Shown here: one piece after another, positions 25,271 to 33,022 of the stretch
How positions within the stretch are numbered: the stretch's first letter is position 1
Layout: each line of letters starts with the position of its first letter
NCBI GenBank assembly: GCA_902782225.1
Contig: CACZMF010000013.1
Span: 1 to 61,299, forward strand
Direction of reading: 5' to 3'
Length of the DNA: 61,299 nt
Source: an uncultured Bacteroidia bacterium
Lineage (GTDB): Bacteria; Bacteroidota; Bacteroidia; Bacteroidales; UBA932
The notes under the pieces: generated by a model
What the model saw: only the letters and a program-made list of their open reading frames with translations
Told to the model about the DNA's origin: nothing
The model's database searches: none
Position numbers and translations under genes: made by a program

Positions 25271-26236
25271 TTACTGTTTATCTCCAAGGAGCTTTTCCCT
25301 CAGGTGCTTAAGCATATCCTTGGTCATGGTCTCAAGGTTATAGGAAGGAGACCAGCCCCATTCCTTGCGGGCGCAGACATCGTCCATCTTGTTCGGCCAG
25401 GAATCCGCGATGGCCTGGCGCACCGGATCGACCTCATAACGCATCTTGAAAGTCGGGATATGCTTGCGGATGGCATCATATACCTCCTCCGGATCGAAGC
25501 TCATCGAGGCAATGTTGAATGAGTTGCGGTGCACGAGATACCTCGGGTCGGCCTCCATCAGGTTCACGGCGGCCTTGATGGCGTCCGGCATATACATCAT
25601 ATCCATATAGGTGCCGTGGGCAAGAGGGCAGACGAATTCTTCACCCTTGACGGCAGCATAGTAGATCTCGACCGCGTAGTCGGTGGTGCCGCCCCCGGGA
25701 AGGGTCTTGTAGGAAATGAGGCCGGGGAAGCGGACGGAACGGGTGTCGACGCCGTATTTATGGAAATAATAGTCGCTCAGCAGTTCGGTGGCCACTTTCG
25801 TGACTCCGTACATGGAGGTGGGGCGCTGGATGGTGTCCTGGGGGGTGTTGTCGCGAGGGGTGTCGGGGCCGAATGAGCCGATGGACGAAGGGGTGAACAC
25901 GGCGCAGTGCTTCTCTCGGGCCACTTCCAGCACATTGATAAGGCCGTTCATCTGGATGTCCCAGGCCTTGAGGGGCAGGCGCTCAGCCGTTGCAGAAAGA
26001 AGGGCGGCGAGATTGTAGATGGTGTCGATGTCGTATTTGTCGACTATATCGGCTATCTGTTTGCCGTCGCAGACGTTGGCCTTTTCTGCGGGACCGCTTT
26101 CGAGCAGGTCGCCTGTGGGCTCCGATCCGGGTATGTACCCCGCGACGATACGGCCGTGACGGTAGGTCTTGCGGAGCTTCATCGTCAGTTCCGAGCCAAT
26201 CTGGCCCGTGGAACCAATTATGAGAACATTTTTCAT
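25271..26236 (-). CDS. tdh: L-threonine 3-dehydrogenase, SDR type
   Basis: A 321-residue short-chain dehydrogenase of the epimerase-like threonine dehydrogenase group, which oxidises threonine to 2-amino-3-oxobutanoate with NAD+. The Rossmann motif is VLIIGSTGQIGSEL, the active site has TPSSIGSFGPDTP and YGVTKVATELLSDYY (YxxxK), and RFPGLISYKTLPGGGTTDYAVEIYYAA is characteristic of this SDR-type enzyme rather than the zinc-dependent Tdh. The adjacent, divergent kbl gene encodes the next enzyme, which strongly supports the assignment. The -7 box at 26258-26265 leaves a leader of about 15 bases. Confidence 0.9.
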   Translation of the reverse strand: MKNVLIIGSTGQIGSELTMKLRKTYRHGRIVAGYIPGSEPTGDLLESGPAEKANVCDGKQIADIVDKYDIDTIYNLAALLSATAERLPLKAWDIQMNGLINVLEVAREKHCAVFTPSSIGSFGPDTPRDNTPQDTIQRPTSMYGVTKVATELLSDYYFHKYGVDTRSVRFPGLISYKTLPGGGTTDYAVEIYYAAVKGEEFVCPLAHGTYMDMMYMPDAIKAAVNLMEADPRYLVHRNSFNIASMSFDPEEVYDAIRKHIPTFKMRYEVDPVRQAIADSWPNKMDDVCARKEWGWSPSYNLETMTKDMLKHLREKLLGDKQ

Positions 26237-26257
26237 GACGTGCTATTAATTGTCCTG

Positions 26258-26265
26258 CAAATTTA
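26258..26265 (-). promoter_or_regulatory. -7 box for tdh
   Basis: TAAATTTG on the minus strand lies 21 bases before the tdh ATG at 26236. It almost abuts the kbl -7 box, so the two divergent promoters cannot easily be occupied together. Confidence 0.5.
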
Positions 26266-26266
26266 G

Positions 26267-26274
26267 TAATTTTG
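26267..26274 (+). promoter_or_regulatory. -7 box for kbl
   Basis: TAATTTTG followed by TG lies 26 bases before the kbl ATG at 26301. It is one base away from the opposing tdh box. Confidence 0.5.
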
Positions 26275-26300
26275 TGCGAATATCACATAAGACTAATAAT

Positions 26301-27491
26301 ATGTACGGAGCATTTAAATCCTATCTTCAGCAGGAGCTGAAAACAATCGACGAAGCCGGTCTCTACAAACGCGAGCGCACAATCTGTTCCCCGCAGGGCG
26401 CTGAAATCACCCTTGCCGACGGCAGCAAGGCCCTGAATTTCTGCGCCAACAACTATCTCGGACTTTCGGACAATCCGCGCCTTATCGCCGCGGCGAAAAA
26501 GGCCATGGACGAACGCGGCTTCGGCATGTCTTCCGTCCGCTTCATCTGCGGCCGCCAGGACCTGCACACCGAGCTTGAGAAAGCCATCTCTGCATATTTC
26601 CACACCGACGACACAATACTCTACGCCGCCTGCTTCGATGCCAACGGCGGAGTCTTCGAGCCCCTTCTGACCGCAGAAGACGCCATCATTTCCGATGCAC
26701 TGAACCACGCCTCCATCATCGACGGAGTGCGTCTATGCAAGGCTGTGCGCTACCGCTACGCCAACGCCGACATGGCCGACCTGGAACGCTGCCTGCAGGA
26801 AGCCCAGGCCCAGAGGTTCCGCATCATAGTGACCGACGGCGTGTTCTCTATGGACGGCAACGTGGCCCCGATGGACAAGATCTGCGACCTCGCCGAAAAG
26901 TACGACGCCCTCGTGATGGTGGATGAAAGCCACAGCGCCGGCGTCGTGGGCAAGAGGGGAAGGGGAGTGGCTGAGCTCTTCGACCTCTACGGCCGTATCG
27001 ACATCCACACCGGCACCCTCGGAAAGAGCTTCGGCGGCGCCGTGGGCGGCTTCACTACCGGACGTCAGGAAATCATCGACATGCTGCGCCAGCGCAGCCG
27101 TCCATACCTGTTCTCCAACTCCCTGCCGCCAATGATCTGCGCCGCGGGAATCGAGCTCTTCAAGCTGCTGGACGAGAGCGACGAGCTCCACGACCGCCAG
27201 CAGGAGAACGTGGCATATTTCCGCGACAAGATGATTGCTGCAGGATTCGACATCAAGCCCACGCAGAGCGCAATCTGCGCCGTGATGCTCTATGATGCTC
27301 CGCTCAGCCAGAAATTCGCCGCCGCAATGGCGAAAGAAGGCATCTTCGTGACCGGTTTCTATTATCCGGTGGTCCCGAAGGGTCAGGCACGCATCCGCGT
27401 CCAGCTGTCCGCTGCCCACACCCGCGAACAGCTCGACAAAGCCATCGCCGCCTTCATCAAGGTGGGCAAGGACTTAGGAGTTCTTAAATAG
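26301..27491 (+). CDS. kbl: Glycine C-acetyltransferase (2-amino-3-ketobutyrate CoA ligase)
   Basis: A 396-residue PLP enzyme of the alpha-oxoamine synthase family that cleaves 2-amino-3-oxobutanoate with CoA to glycine and acetyl-CoA. Motifs include LNFCANNYLGLSDNP, FGMSSVRFICG, ALNHASIIDGVRL, VMVDESHSAGVVG with the PLP-binding Asp and His, and DIHTGTLGKSFGGAVGG with the catalytic Lys. Length fits Kbl. ATG 26301 is used because the conserved start MYGAFKSYLQQEL begins there. Together with tdh it completes the two-step conversion of threonine to glycine. Confidence 0.95.
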   Translation: MYGAFKSYLQQELKTIDEAGLYKRERTICSPQGAEITLADGSKALNFCANNYLGLSDNPRLIAAAKKAMDERGFGMSSVRFICGRQDLHTELEKAISAYFHTDDTILYAACFDANGGVFEPLLTAEDAIISDALNHASIIDGVRLCKAVRYRYANADMADLERCLQEAQAQRFRIIVTDGVFSMDGNVAPMDKICDLAEKYDALVMVDESHSAGVVGKRGRGVAELFDLYGRIDIHTGTLGKSFGGAVGGFTTGRQEIIDMLRQRSRPYLFSNSLPPMICAAGIELFKLLDESDELHDRQQENVAYFRDKMIAAGFDIKPTQSAICAVMLYDAPLSQKFAAAMAKEGIFVTGFYYPVVPKGQARIRVQLSAAHTREQLDKAIAAFIKVGKDLGVLK

Positions 27492-27664
27492 TATTATTCC
27501 CGTATCTTGGCCTTGCCCGCCCCTCCAATCCATGGGATGGGTAGGCAAGGTCGTATTATGCCCGAGTGCGTATTTTGTAAAAAAAAGACGTATTTCGGGG
27601 TGTTGTGTGTTTATAATACGGAAACGAAAAGTACGTATCTTTACAGGAGCTAATGAAACCGTGA
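27492..27664. other. Repeat-rich control region between kbl and the sigma factor gene
   Basis: There is no gene in this gap. It contains an inverted repeat CCTTGCC (27511-27517) and GGCAAGG (27544-27550) that could act as a factor-dependent stop for kbl. It also contains near-identical direct repeats GTATTATTCCCG (27491-27502) and GTATTATGCCCG (27553-27564), and five copies of CGTAT (27501, 27552, 27569, 27589, 27634). The last copy overlaps TATCTTTA (27636-27643), a one-base variant of the -7 box. The repeats could bind a regulator or the ECF sigma factor itself; this is inference. Confidence 0.45.
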
Positions 27665-28225
27665 GTGTATAAAGAACTTGACGAACAGGATCTGGCCAGG
27701 AATTGCTGCCGTGGAGACAGAATGGCTGAGGAGGAGCTGTATAAAAGATATGCAGCAAGGGTGTATACACTCTGCCGGCGATACTCCGGAGATGATGATG
27801 AAGCTATGGACCTGATGCAGGAGGCTCTCATTCAGGCTCTTGAAAAGATACATACATTTAATTACTCCGGGAAGGGATCATTGTATGGCTGGATAAGCAG
27901 GATTGCCATCAACAAAGCTCTCAACCAGATTAAGCGCCAGAGATGGAGGACGGTTCACATAGACTTCAGGTCTCATGACAACATACCGGATCCGACGGAA
28001 GGGGAGATAGAGTCAATACCGCAAGAAAAACTAATTGAGTGGATATCACGGCTGCCGGACATGAGACGGACTGTCTTTAATCTCTACTGCATCGACGGGT
28101 ATTCACACAAGGAAATCGCAGAGATGCTGGGCATCAGCGAAAAGGGATCGGCCGGAGTACTGGCCAAGGCACGTAAACAGCTGAAGGATAATATACAACA
28201 GTATTTGAAGGAACAAAGCACATGA
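27665..28225 (+). CDS. ECF-type RNA polymerase sigma factor
   Basis: A 186-residue sigma-70 family extracytoplasmic-function factor. Region 2 spans about residues 22-95: EEELYKRYAARVYTLCRRY, then DDDEAMDLMQEALIQALEKIHTF (core binding and -10 recognition), then GWISRIAINKALNQIKR. Region 4 spans about 125-180: LPDMRRTVFNLYCIDGYSHKEIAEMLGISEKG, the helix-turn-helix for the -35 element. The start is unusual. The only usable codon is GTG 27665, immediately after an in-frame TGA that closes a tiny ATG-AAA-CCG frame at 27653. Starting later at ATG 27722 would remove the start of region 2. Its stop overlaps the next gene as ATGA, marking that gene as its likely regulator. Confidence 0.85.
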   Translation: MYKELDEQDLARNCCRGDRMAEEELYKRYAARVYTLCRRYSGDDDEAMDLMQEALIQALEKIHTFNYSGKGSLYGWISRIAINKALNQIKRQRWRTVHIDFRSHDNIPDPTEGEIESIPQEKLIEWISRLPDMRRTVFNLYCIDGYSHKEIAEMLGISEKGSAGVLAKARKQLKDNIQQYLKEQST

Positions 28226-29376
28226 AAAAGTGGGAAGATATAGTCAAGGATAAACTGGAAGGGTACGAAAGCATCCTCCCGGAAGGAAGCCTTGCTGCTT
28301 TCCAGGCCCGCAGGAGTGCTGCCAGCGACTCTGGGCGGAAGCGACTCCCGCTGATATGGGTGTTTGCCGCTGCCGTCGCTGCCGGTGTTGTTGCTCTTCT
28401 GTTCCTCCGGCAGCCGGCTGTTCCGGGTGACGCAATCCAAATAATCGGACAGCCTGCAAATCCTGTTGCAACAGCGGCTGATTCGGCCGAAGTATCAGAG
28501 CCAGTTCAAACCAGTATCCTCATTGCGCAGGCAACAGAAAAGAAGGACAATAAACGACCAGCCCCAAACTGTCAAGATTATTCTGCGATCGACGGCAATG
28601 AACCGGAGGCACAAACACTTGCACCCGGAGATAAAGATGCATTAAATGAATCGGCGGTTGATTTAAATGTTGAGGATACTGATAATCAACAGGACACAGT
28701 CATACCGCTTCCCGAAGTGAACTCTCCTTTCGTCCCTGAGATGACAAAGCCCAGGCCGATTGGAATGAAAGTCGGTCCTGCTGCCAGTATTGTGGGCGGG
28801 AGCGGATTGCTGATTGCTCTATGGGCGAACAGAGATCTTTTGTCGATGAGAGATTATTCTCTTGATCTTGATCTTGATTATATAAGGACTCATGATGTCT
28901 GCGTGACGATTAAACATAATATCCCTGTTAAGACCGGCATTTCTGCCAGATTCCCCTTATCAGAAAGACTGAACATTACGACCGGCCTGGAGTACTCATT
29001 GTATACGTCTGTTCTTGATTATTCACTGTCAGGAAAGAAAGTGCAAAAAGCGCATTACCTTGGCGTACCGTTGAGGCTTGACTGGACGTTTGCCTCCAAC
29101 AACTGGCTTGATGTCTATGTGGGTGGCGGCATTGAAGGATCATACTGTCTCGGTGCCACGCTCAACGGGACAAGCATTCCTAAGGACGGTTTTGGATTCA
29201 CGCTTCTCGGAGCCGGCGGTCTTCAATGGAAAATCACAGAGAACCTCGGGCTGTATATTGAGCCTGAAATTGGTTGGACGAACCCTTCTTTCACGAACCC
29301 TCTTCAAACATATCGCACAGATTATCCTGTTGAGTTCTCAATAACCAGCGGCCTCCGCTTTACTTTTAGCAAATAA
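28222..29376 (+). CDS. Putative anti-sigma/outer-membrane beta-barrel fusion protein
   Basis: A 384-residue protein with three parts. Residues 1-40 are a soluble segment (WEDIVKDKLEGYESILPEGSLAAFQARRS) like the cytoplasmic end of Bacteroidetes proteins encoded beside ECF sigma factors. Residues about 43-61 form one membrane helix (LPLIWVFAAAVAAGVVALLF). Residues 65-175 are a low-complexity linker, and about 180-384 are an outer-membrane beta-barrel-type domain (GPAASIVGGSGLL, ITTGLEYSLYTSVLDYSL, YLGVPLRLDW, LYIEPEIGW, ITSGLRFTFSK). ATGA overlap with the sigma gene argues for an anti-sigma role. A single chain reaching from cytoplasm to outer membrane would be topologically odd. Base composition is more AT-rich than that of the flanks. 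Confidence 0.6.
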   Translation: MKKWEDIVKDKLEGYESILPEGSLAAFQARRSAASDSGRKRLPLIWVFAAAVAAGVVALLFLRQPAVPGDAIQIIGQPANPVATAADSAEVSEPVQTSILIAQATEKKDNKRPAPNCQDYSAIDGNEPEAQTLAPGDKDALNESAVDLNVEDTDNQQDTVIPLPEVNSPFVPEMTKPRPIGMKVGPAASIVGGSGLLIALWANRDLLSMRDYSLDLDLDYIRTHDVCVTIKHNIPVKTGISARFPLSERLNITTGLEYSLYTSVLDYSLSGKKVQKAHYLGVPLRLDWTFASNNWLDVYVGGGIEGSYCLGATLNGTSIPKDGFGFTLLGAGGLQWKITENLGLYIEPEIGWTNPSFTNPLQTYRTDYPVEFSITSGLRFTFSK

Positions 29377-29386
29377 TAAAAATCAT

Positions 29387-29983
29387 ATGAAAAAGACAAT
29401 TTTACTCACAGTCACGGCTATGCTTGCTATATTGTCTGCCAGCAGGCTATCAGCCCAGAACAGATTCGAAGCGGGTATAGGCTACGCTCCATTTTTCCTT
29501 GAGTACGTTGATGACGGCATTCAATTCAAAGGCAAATTTGACGCATATCTTGAATGGCGCTATGTCATTGGAAAGCACTTCGATGCCGGGGCACAACTCG
29601 ATTATAAAGCCTGCCCGATCAGTGTCTACGACTTCATGGACGGTCTGTTGACAACCGGGAACCAGCATTGCGTATCCCTGCTGGCGAATGCAGACTTCAA
29701 CTTCCTTCCTGGTAAAAAAATCAACCCGTATATCGGAATCGGGATGGGGCCGGCCCTTATTGTCAATAATTGGACGACCCGGGAGCAAGTCACGCCTGAA
29801 AGACCGGGGTTTGACTATTCGGTTATTCCACCCGTACAAGCCTATACTAAGTTCGCACTGGTTGTGTCACCCAGATTCGGGATGGAATTGTTCGGCCATC
29901 TCAGGCTATCCGTTTCTACCGACGCATCTTTTAACAGCGACATCCGCTGGCCCGTATGCTTTAACATCGGCTGGACATTCTGA
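29387..29983 (+). CDS. Outer-membrane beta-barrel protein
   Basis: A 198-residue protein with a signal peptide (KKTILLTVTAMLAILSASRLSAQ) and a barrel-type mature part of about eight strands: RFEAGIGYAPFFLEYV, FDAYLEWRYVIGKHFDAGAQLDYKA, HCVSLLANADFNF, INPYIGIGMGPALIV. It ends in the C-terminal Phe typical of outer-membrane proteins (FNIGWTF). It follows the sigma/anti-sigma genes by 10 bases and shares their lower GC content, so it is probably a target or partner in the same operon. No specific function can be assigned. Confidence 0.7.
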   Translation: MKKTILLTVTAMLAILSASRLSAQNRFEAGIGYAPFFLEYVDDGIQFKGKFDAYLEWRYVIGKHFDAGAQLDYKACPISVYDFMDGLLTTGNQHCVSLLANADFNFLPGKKINPYIGIGMGPALIVNNWTTREQVTPERPGFDYSVIPPVQAYTKFALVVSPRFGMELFGHLRLSVSTDASFNSDIRWPVCFNIGWTF

Positions 29984-30011
29984 AGATTATACAACGCTCG
30001 CTGGTGTCCGC

Positions 30012-30053
30012 CACAAAAATAGGCCCTGGCTGATGCCAGAGCCTATTTTTGTG
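30012..30053. terminator. Bidirectional terminator between the barrel operon and tmRNA
   Basis: A long hairpin, CACAAAAATAGGCCCTGGC (30012-30030) against GCCAGAGCCTATTTTTGTG (30035-30053), forms about 19 pairs with one mismatch and a 4-base loop. A and T tracts at the base make it work in both directions. Its right arm touches the 3' end of the tmRNA. Confidence 0.8.
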
Positions 30054-30447
30054 GAGCTGGCGGGAGTCGAACCCGCGTCCAAACAAAGCAACGAAAAGCT
30101 TTCTACACGCTTATTCTTCCTTTGATTGTCGGCGGCTGTACGAGGGAAGACGCCCTTAGCAGCAGCTTATCCTCTGAATCTTGGCGGGGCTTGGAGGCGG
30201 CGGCCCCGTGCATCCGCTTTGAATGATACCCCTTGGTCCGGACATAAGCGGCTTAAAGCCGGAGGGATATACGTCAGTGCCGCAGCCTTGGCGGCTCTGA
30301 TTGATGCTTCGTCTCTTGGAGACTAGCAAGCGTATGAATAGTTGTAGTTGCCTACTATTGGTTCGACGGCTGGGATTAACGGGCCAACCATCCACTCCCG
30401 ACGTGCTTACCTTCCGCCATCATTGCTGTCAAAACCAGAACAGCCCC
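30052..30447 (-). ncRNA. ssrA: Transfer-messenger RNA
   Basis: On the minus strand the gene starts GGGGCTGTTCTGGTTTTGACAGC, the conserved tmRNA 5' end. It finishes GGACGCGGGTTCGACTCCCGCCAGCTCCA, the tRNA-like T-arm and acceptor. The ends pair as GGGGCTG with CAGCTCC. CCA is not encoded. The tag frame that fits best begins GGC at 30352 and stops TAG at 30325-30323. It reads GNYNYSYAC, the same nine-codon length as the GENNYALAA-type tags of other Bacteroidales but with Ala-Cys at the end instead of Ala-Ala. The product rescues stalled ribosomes and tags the peptide for proteolysis. Confidence 0.92.
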
Positions 30448-30478
30448 GGAAAGTGGTGCAAAGTTGCAATTATTTTAT

Positions 30479-30486
30479 TATATTTG
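30479..30486 (+). promoter_or_regulatory. -7 box for the E2-like gene
   Basis: TATATTTG followed by C lies 23 bases before ATG 30510, giving a leader of about 17 bases. Confidence 0.5.
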
Positions 30487-30509
30487 CAATAGCTAAACCT
30501 ATATAACCT

Positions 30510-31397
30510 ATGTTTGGATTCAGAGCAGACGGGAAGAAAGTTAAGAACCTAGATCCCATCCAGAGGATGATGCCCCACATCATGGTCAGCAGGGCAGACG
30601 CCCAGAACTCGACCAGTTACGATGTGCCTTGCGAGCCCATAGACGCTTTCATCAAGCAGGAAGCGGAAAACGGCGAGAAATACAACTACATGCACATCCT
30701 CATTGCCTCGATAGTCAGGGGCGCAGCATTATATCCCCGAATCAACCGCTTTATCTGCAACGGCCGCATCTATGCGCGCAATTGCATCCAGATATCTTTC
30801 CTGGTTAAGAAAGTCCTGAGCCAGGATGCGGCCGACGCCACCATCAAGATCGATTTCACAGGACACGAGTCCCTCCCCGAAATCCGGGACAAGATCAACG
30901 AAGCCATTCAGAAGAACGTGACGCTCGACACCAAGAACGGCACCGATTCAATGGCCCGGCTTTTCTCCCTCGTGCCCAATTTCATGATCGGCCTTCTTGT
31001 CGGGATACTGAAATTCGCCGACATGCACGGCCTCCTGCCGAAATCGCTGCTCGACCTGCTGCCTTTCCACTGCACCGCCTTCGTAACCAACCTTAAATCG
31101 ATAAAGGGCCCTTCGATCTACCACCACATCTACAATTTCGGCAACACCGGAATGTTCTTCGCGATGGGCAAGGAGTCGCTCAAGCCCGTGGTGCGCAACG
31201 GTGAGATTGTCCCCGGCAAGTTGATGCCCCTGCGCATAGTCACCGACGAGCGCTTCTGCGACGGTTTCTATTTCGTGAACGCTTTCCGTAAGCTGATGGA
31301 CCTGCTTGCCAATCCTGAGCAGATGAAGGAGCGCCTGGAGGAGCTTCCCCAGGACACCGTCGTCAGGCACGGCTACAGCAAGAAAAAGAAAGACTGA
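30510..31397 (+). CDS. 2-oxo-acid dehydrogenase E2-like acyltransferase-fold protein without lipoyl domain
   Basis: A 295-residue protein with the chloramphenicol-acetyltransferase/E2 catalytic fold but no lipoyl or subunit-binding domain. The N-terminus has PCEPIDAFIKQEAENGEKYNYMHILIASIVRGAALYPRINRFI, the substrate-channel helix pattern of E2 enzymes. The C-terminal MPLRIVTDERFCDGFYFVNAFRKLMDLL corresponds to the HxxxDG active-site loop, but the catalytic His position is Glu (ERFCDG). Similar stand-alone proteins occur in gut bacteria. Their reaction is unknown, and classical acyl transfer through His is unlikely. The gene ends 2 bases before the convergent holA gene. Confidence 0.7.
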   Translation: MFGFRADGKKVKNLDPIQRMMPHIMVSRADAQNSTSYDVPCEPIDAFIKQEAENGEKYNYMHILIASIVRGAALYPRINRFICNGRIYARNCIQISFLVKKVLSQDAADATIKIDFTGHESLPEIRDKINEAIQKNVTLDTKNGTDSMARLFSLVPNFMIGLLVGILKFADMHGLLPKSLLDLLPFHCTAFVTNLKSIKGPSIYHHIYNFGNTGMFFAMGKESLKPVVRNGEIVPGKLMPLRIVTDERFCDGFYFVNAFRKLMDLLANPEQMKERLEELPQDTVVRHGYSKKKKD

Positions 31398-31399
31398 AC

Positions 31400-32443
31400 T
31401 CAGACGTTCAGGATTTTGGCCGTCAGTTCGGTCATGAGTTCGGCGGGCGTTGCGGCCCCGCCGTCTCCTCCCTTGCCCAAATAATCGTATTCGCAAAGCA
31501 GTGACACCACGGCCATTGCCTTGGGCAGGGGATAGTTGCGCACGGCGGTGTCGTATTCCCTGTAGAAGTAGGGATTGACGCCGGCAAGGGCGGATGCCTT
31601 GTCTTCAGGGCTTGGAAAGCCGCCTCTGGAGAGCAATGCGCCGTATTTGAGGATGCGGTAGAAGTGCATATACAGGGCACTCACCGCCTGGGGCATATTG
31701 AAACGGGCCGCCGTCCCGATGTGTGCCGCAATTGTCAGCGCCCTGGGGGCATTACGCATTGAAAGCTCCTTCGTGAGTTCGAATATGCTGAACTGGCGGG
31801 ACACTCCCACGTTGCGTTCTATGTCGGCGACGGAGACGGATTTTGCGCCTTCCGGCAGATTCTTCAGGAGCTTGTCGGTCTCCACTGAAATGGCAGAGAG
31901 GTCGGTGCCCACGGACTCGGCAAGCAGGTTGGCCGCCTCAGGCTCGATCTGCAGGCCCCGGCCGGAATAATAGCGGGAAATCCATCCCGGCACCTCATAA
32001 TCCCTCAGCGCCGGACTGTCCACCACCACGCCCACCTTCTGGGCGGCCTTGTAGAGGGCCTTGCGCTTGTCCAGGGAAGCATTGTGCAGCAGAAGCACAA
32101 GCACGGTGGAATCGAGGGGTTCGTTGCAATAGACAGCGATTTCGTCTATGCCCTTCATCAGTTGGGCCTCCTTGACCACCACCAGCTGCCTGTCAGCCAT
32201 CATGGGGAAACGGCGTGCAGCAGTGACCACCTGCTCGGGAGTGACATCCGAGCCGTAGCAGATGGTTTCGTTGAAATCTTTCCCGAACTCGTCCACGCAG
32301 TTGTCTATGATGGCCTGGCAGACGAGGTCGGGATAGAAGGGTTCGTCGCCCATCAGGACATAGACAGGCTTGAAGACTCCGGCGCGGGCGTCTTCTACAA
32401 GCTGGCTGCATATCGCAGCTATGTCTTCTTTCCGGGCGGCCAT
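31400..32443 (-). CDS. holA: DNA polymerase III subunit delta
   Basis: A 347-residue clamp-loader delta subunit, which opens the beta sliding clamp. It has the expected order: an AAA+-like N-terminal domain (GVFKPVYVLMGDEPFYPDLVCQAII and RRFPMMADRQLVVVKEAQLM), a lid domain, and a helical collar domain (SRQFSIFELTKELSMRNAPRALTIA). No Walker A is present, as is normal for delta. It is the last gene of the eight-gene operon that begins with fakA, 3 bases after adk. Confidence 0.88.
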   Translation of the reverse strand: MAARKEDIAAICSQLVEDARAGVFKPVYVLMGDEPFYPDLVCQAIIDNCVDEFGKDFNETICYGSDVTPEQVVTAARRFPMMADRQLVVVKEAQLMKGIDEIAVYCNEPLDSTVLVLLLHNASLDKRKALYKAAQKVGVVVDSPALRDYEVPGWISRYYSGRGLQIEPEAANLLAESVGTDLSAISVETDKLLKNLPEGAKSVSVADIERNVGVSRQFSIFELTKELSMRNAPRALTIAAHIGTAARFNMPQAVSALYMHFYRILKYGALLSRGGFPSPEDKASALAGVNPYFYREYDTAVRNYPLPKAMAVVSLLCEYDYLGKGGDGGAATPAELMTELTAKILNV

Positions 32444-32446
32444 AAA

Positions 32447-33022
32447 CTACAGGGAATCGACCAGGGCAAGGACCCGCTCGCGCACTTCCTCTATGGTTCC
32501 GGGATAACCGCAGACTTCGTGGTATTTGCCTTCCGCCTTGTAGAAGTCGATAAGGGGCTCGGTCTGGGCGTGATAGGTTTCGATGCGGTGGCTGATGGTG
32601 GCATCGGAAGCATCATCGGCGCGGCCTTCGATTGCGGCCCTGCGGGCTATGCGCCTGTGGACTTCCTCATCGGGAATCATGATGGAGATGACTCCGGATA
32701 CGCTTTCGCCGCGGGCGGCAACGATCTTGTCGAGCACTTCCGCCTGCGGGATCGTGCGGGGATAGCCGTCCAGAAGGAAGCCGTCCACGTCCTTTACGGA
32801 GTTGAAAACATTCTCAATCATCCCCTCCACAACCTCGTCAGGAACGAGATTGCCGGCGTCCATCAGCTCTTTCGCCCTGATTCCGAGGGGAGTGCCGGCG
32901 GCAATTTCAGCGCGGAGCAGTTCTCCGGTGGAAACGTGCCTGAGATTGAATTTCTGTGCTATCGCTCCGGCGTGGGTGCCTTTGCCCGCTCCCGGAGGAC
33001 CGAAAAGAATGTAGTATTTCAT
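32447..33022 (-). CDS. adk: Adenylate kinase
   Basis: A 191-residue adenylate kinase that interconverts ATP + AMP and 2 ADP. It carries the P-loop FGPPGAGKGTHAGAIA, the AMP-binding LRHVSTGELLRAEI, and DGYPRTIPQAEVLD with the Arg and Asp of the core. The lid is short (RIARRAAIEGRADDASDATISHRIETYHAQT), as in short-form Adks without a zinc finger. It overlaps hpt by 4 bases (ATGA) in the same operon. Confidence 0.96.
   Translation of the reverse strand: MKYYILFGPPGAGKGTHAGAIAQKFNLRHVSTGELLRAEIAAGTPLGIRAKELMDAGNLVPDEVVEGMIENVFNSVKDVDGFLLDGYPRTIPQAEVLDKIVAARGESVSGVISIMIPDEEVHRRIARRAAIEGRADDASDATISHRIETYHAQTEPLIDFYKAEGKYHEVCGYPGTIEEVRERVLALVDSL

Noticed and set aside
28855-28880. Short GATCTT repeat in the barrel fusion gene
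   Set aside because: It encodes SLDLDLDY within a barrel strand and is only about three units long, so it is explained by the coding sequence.
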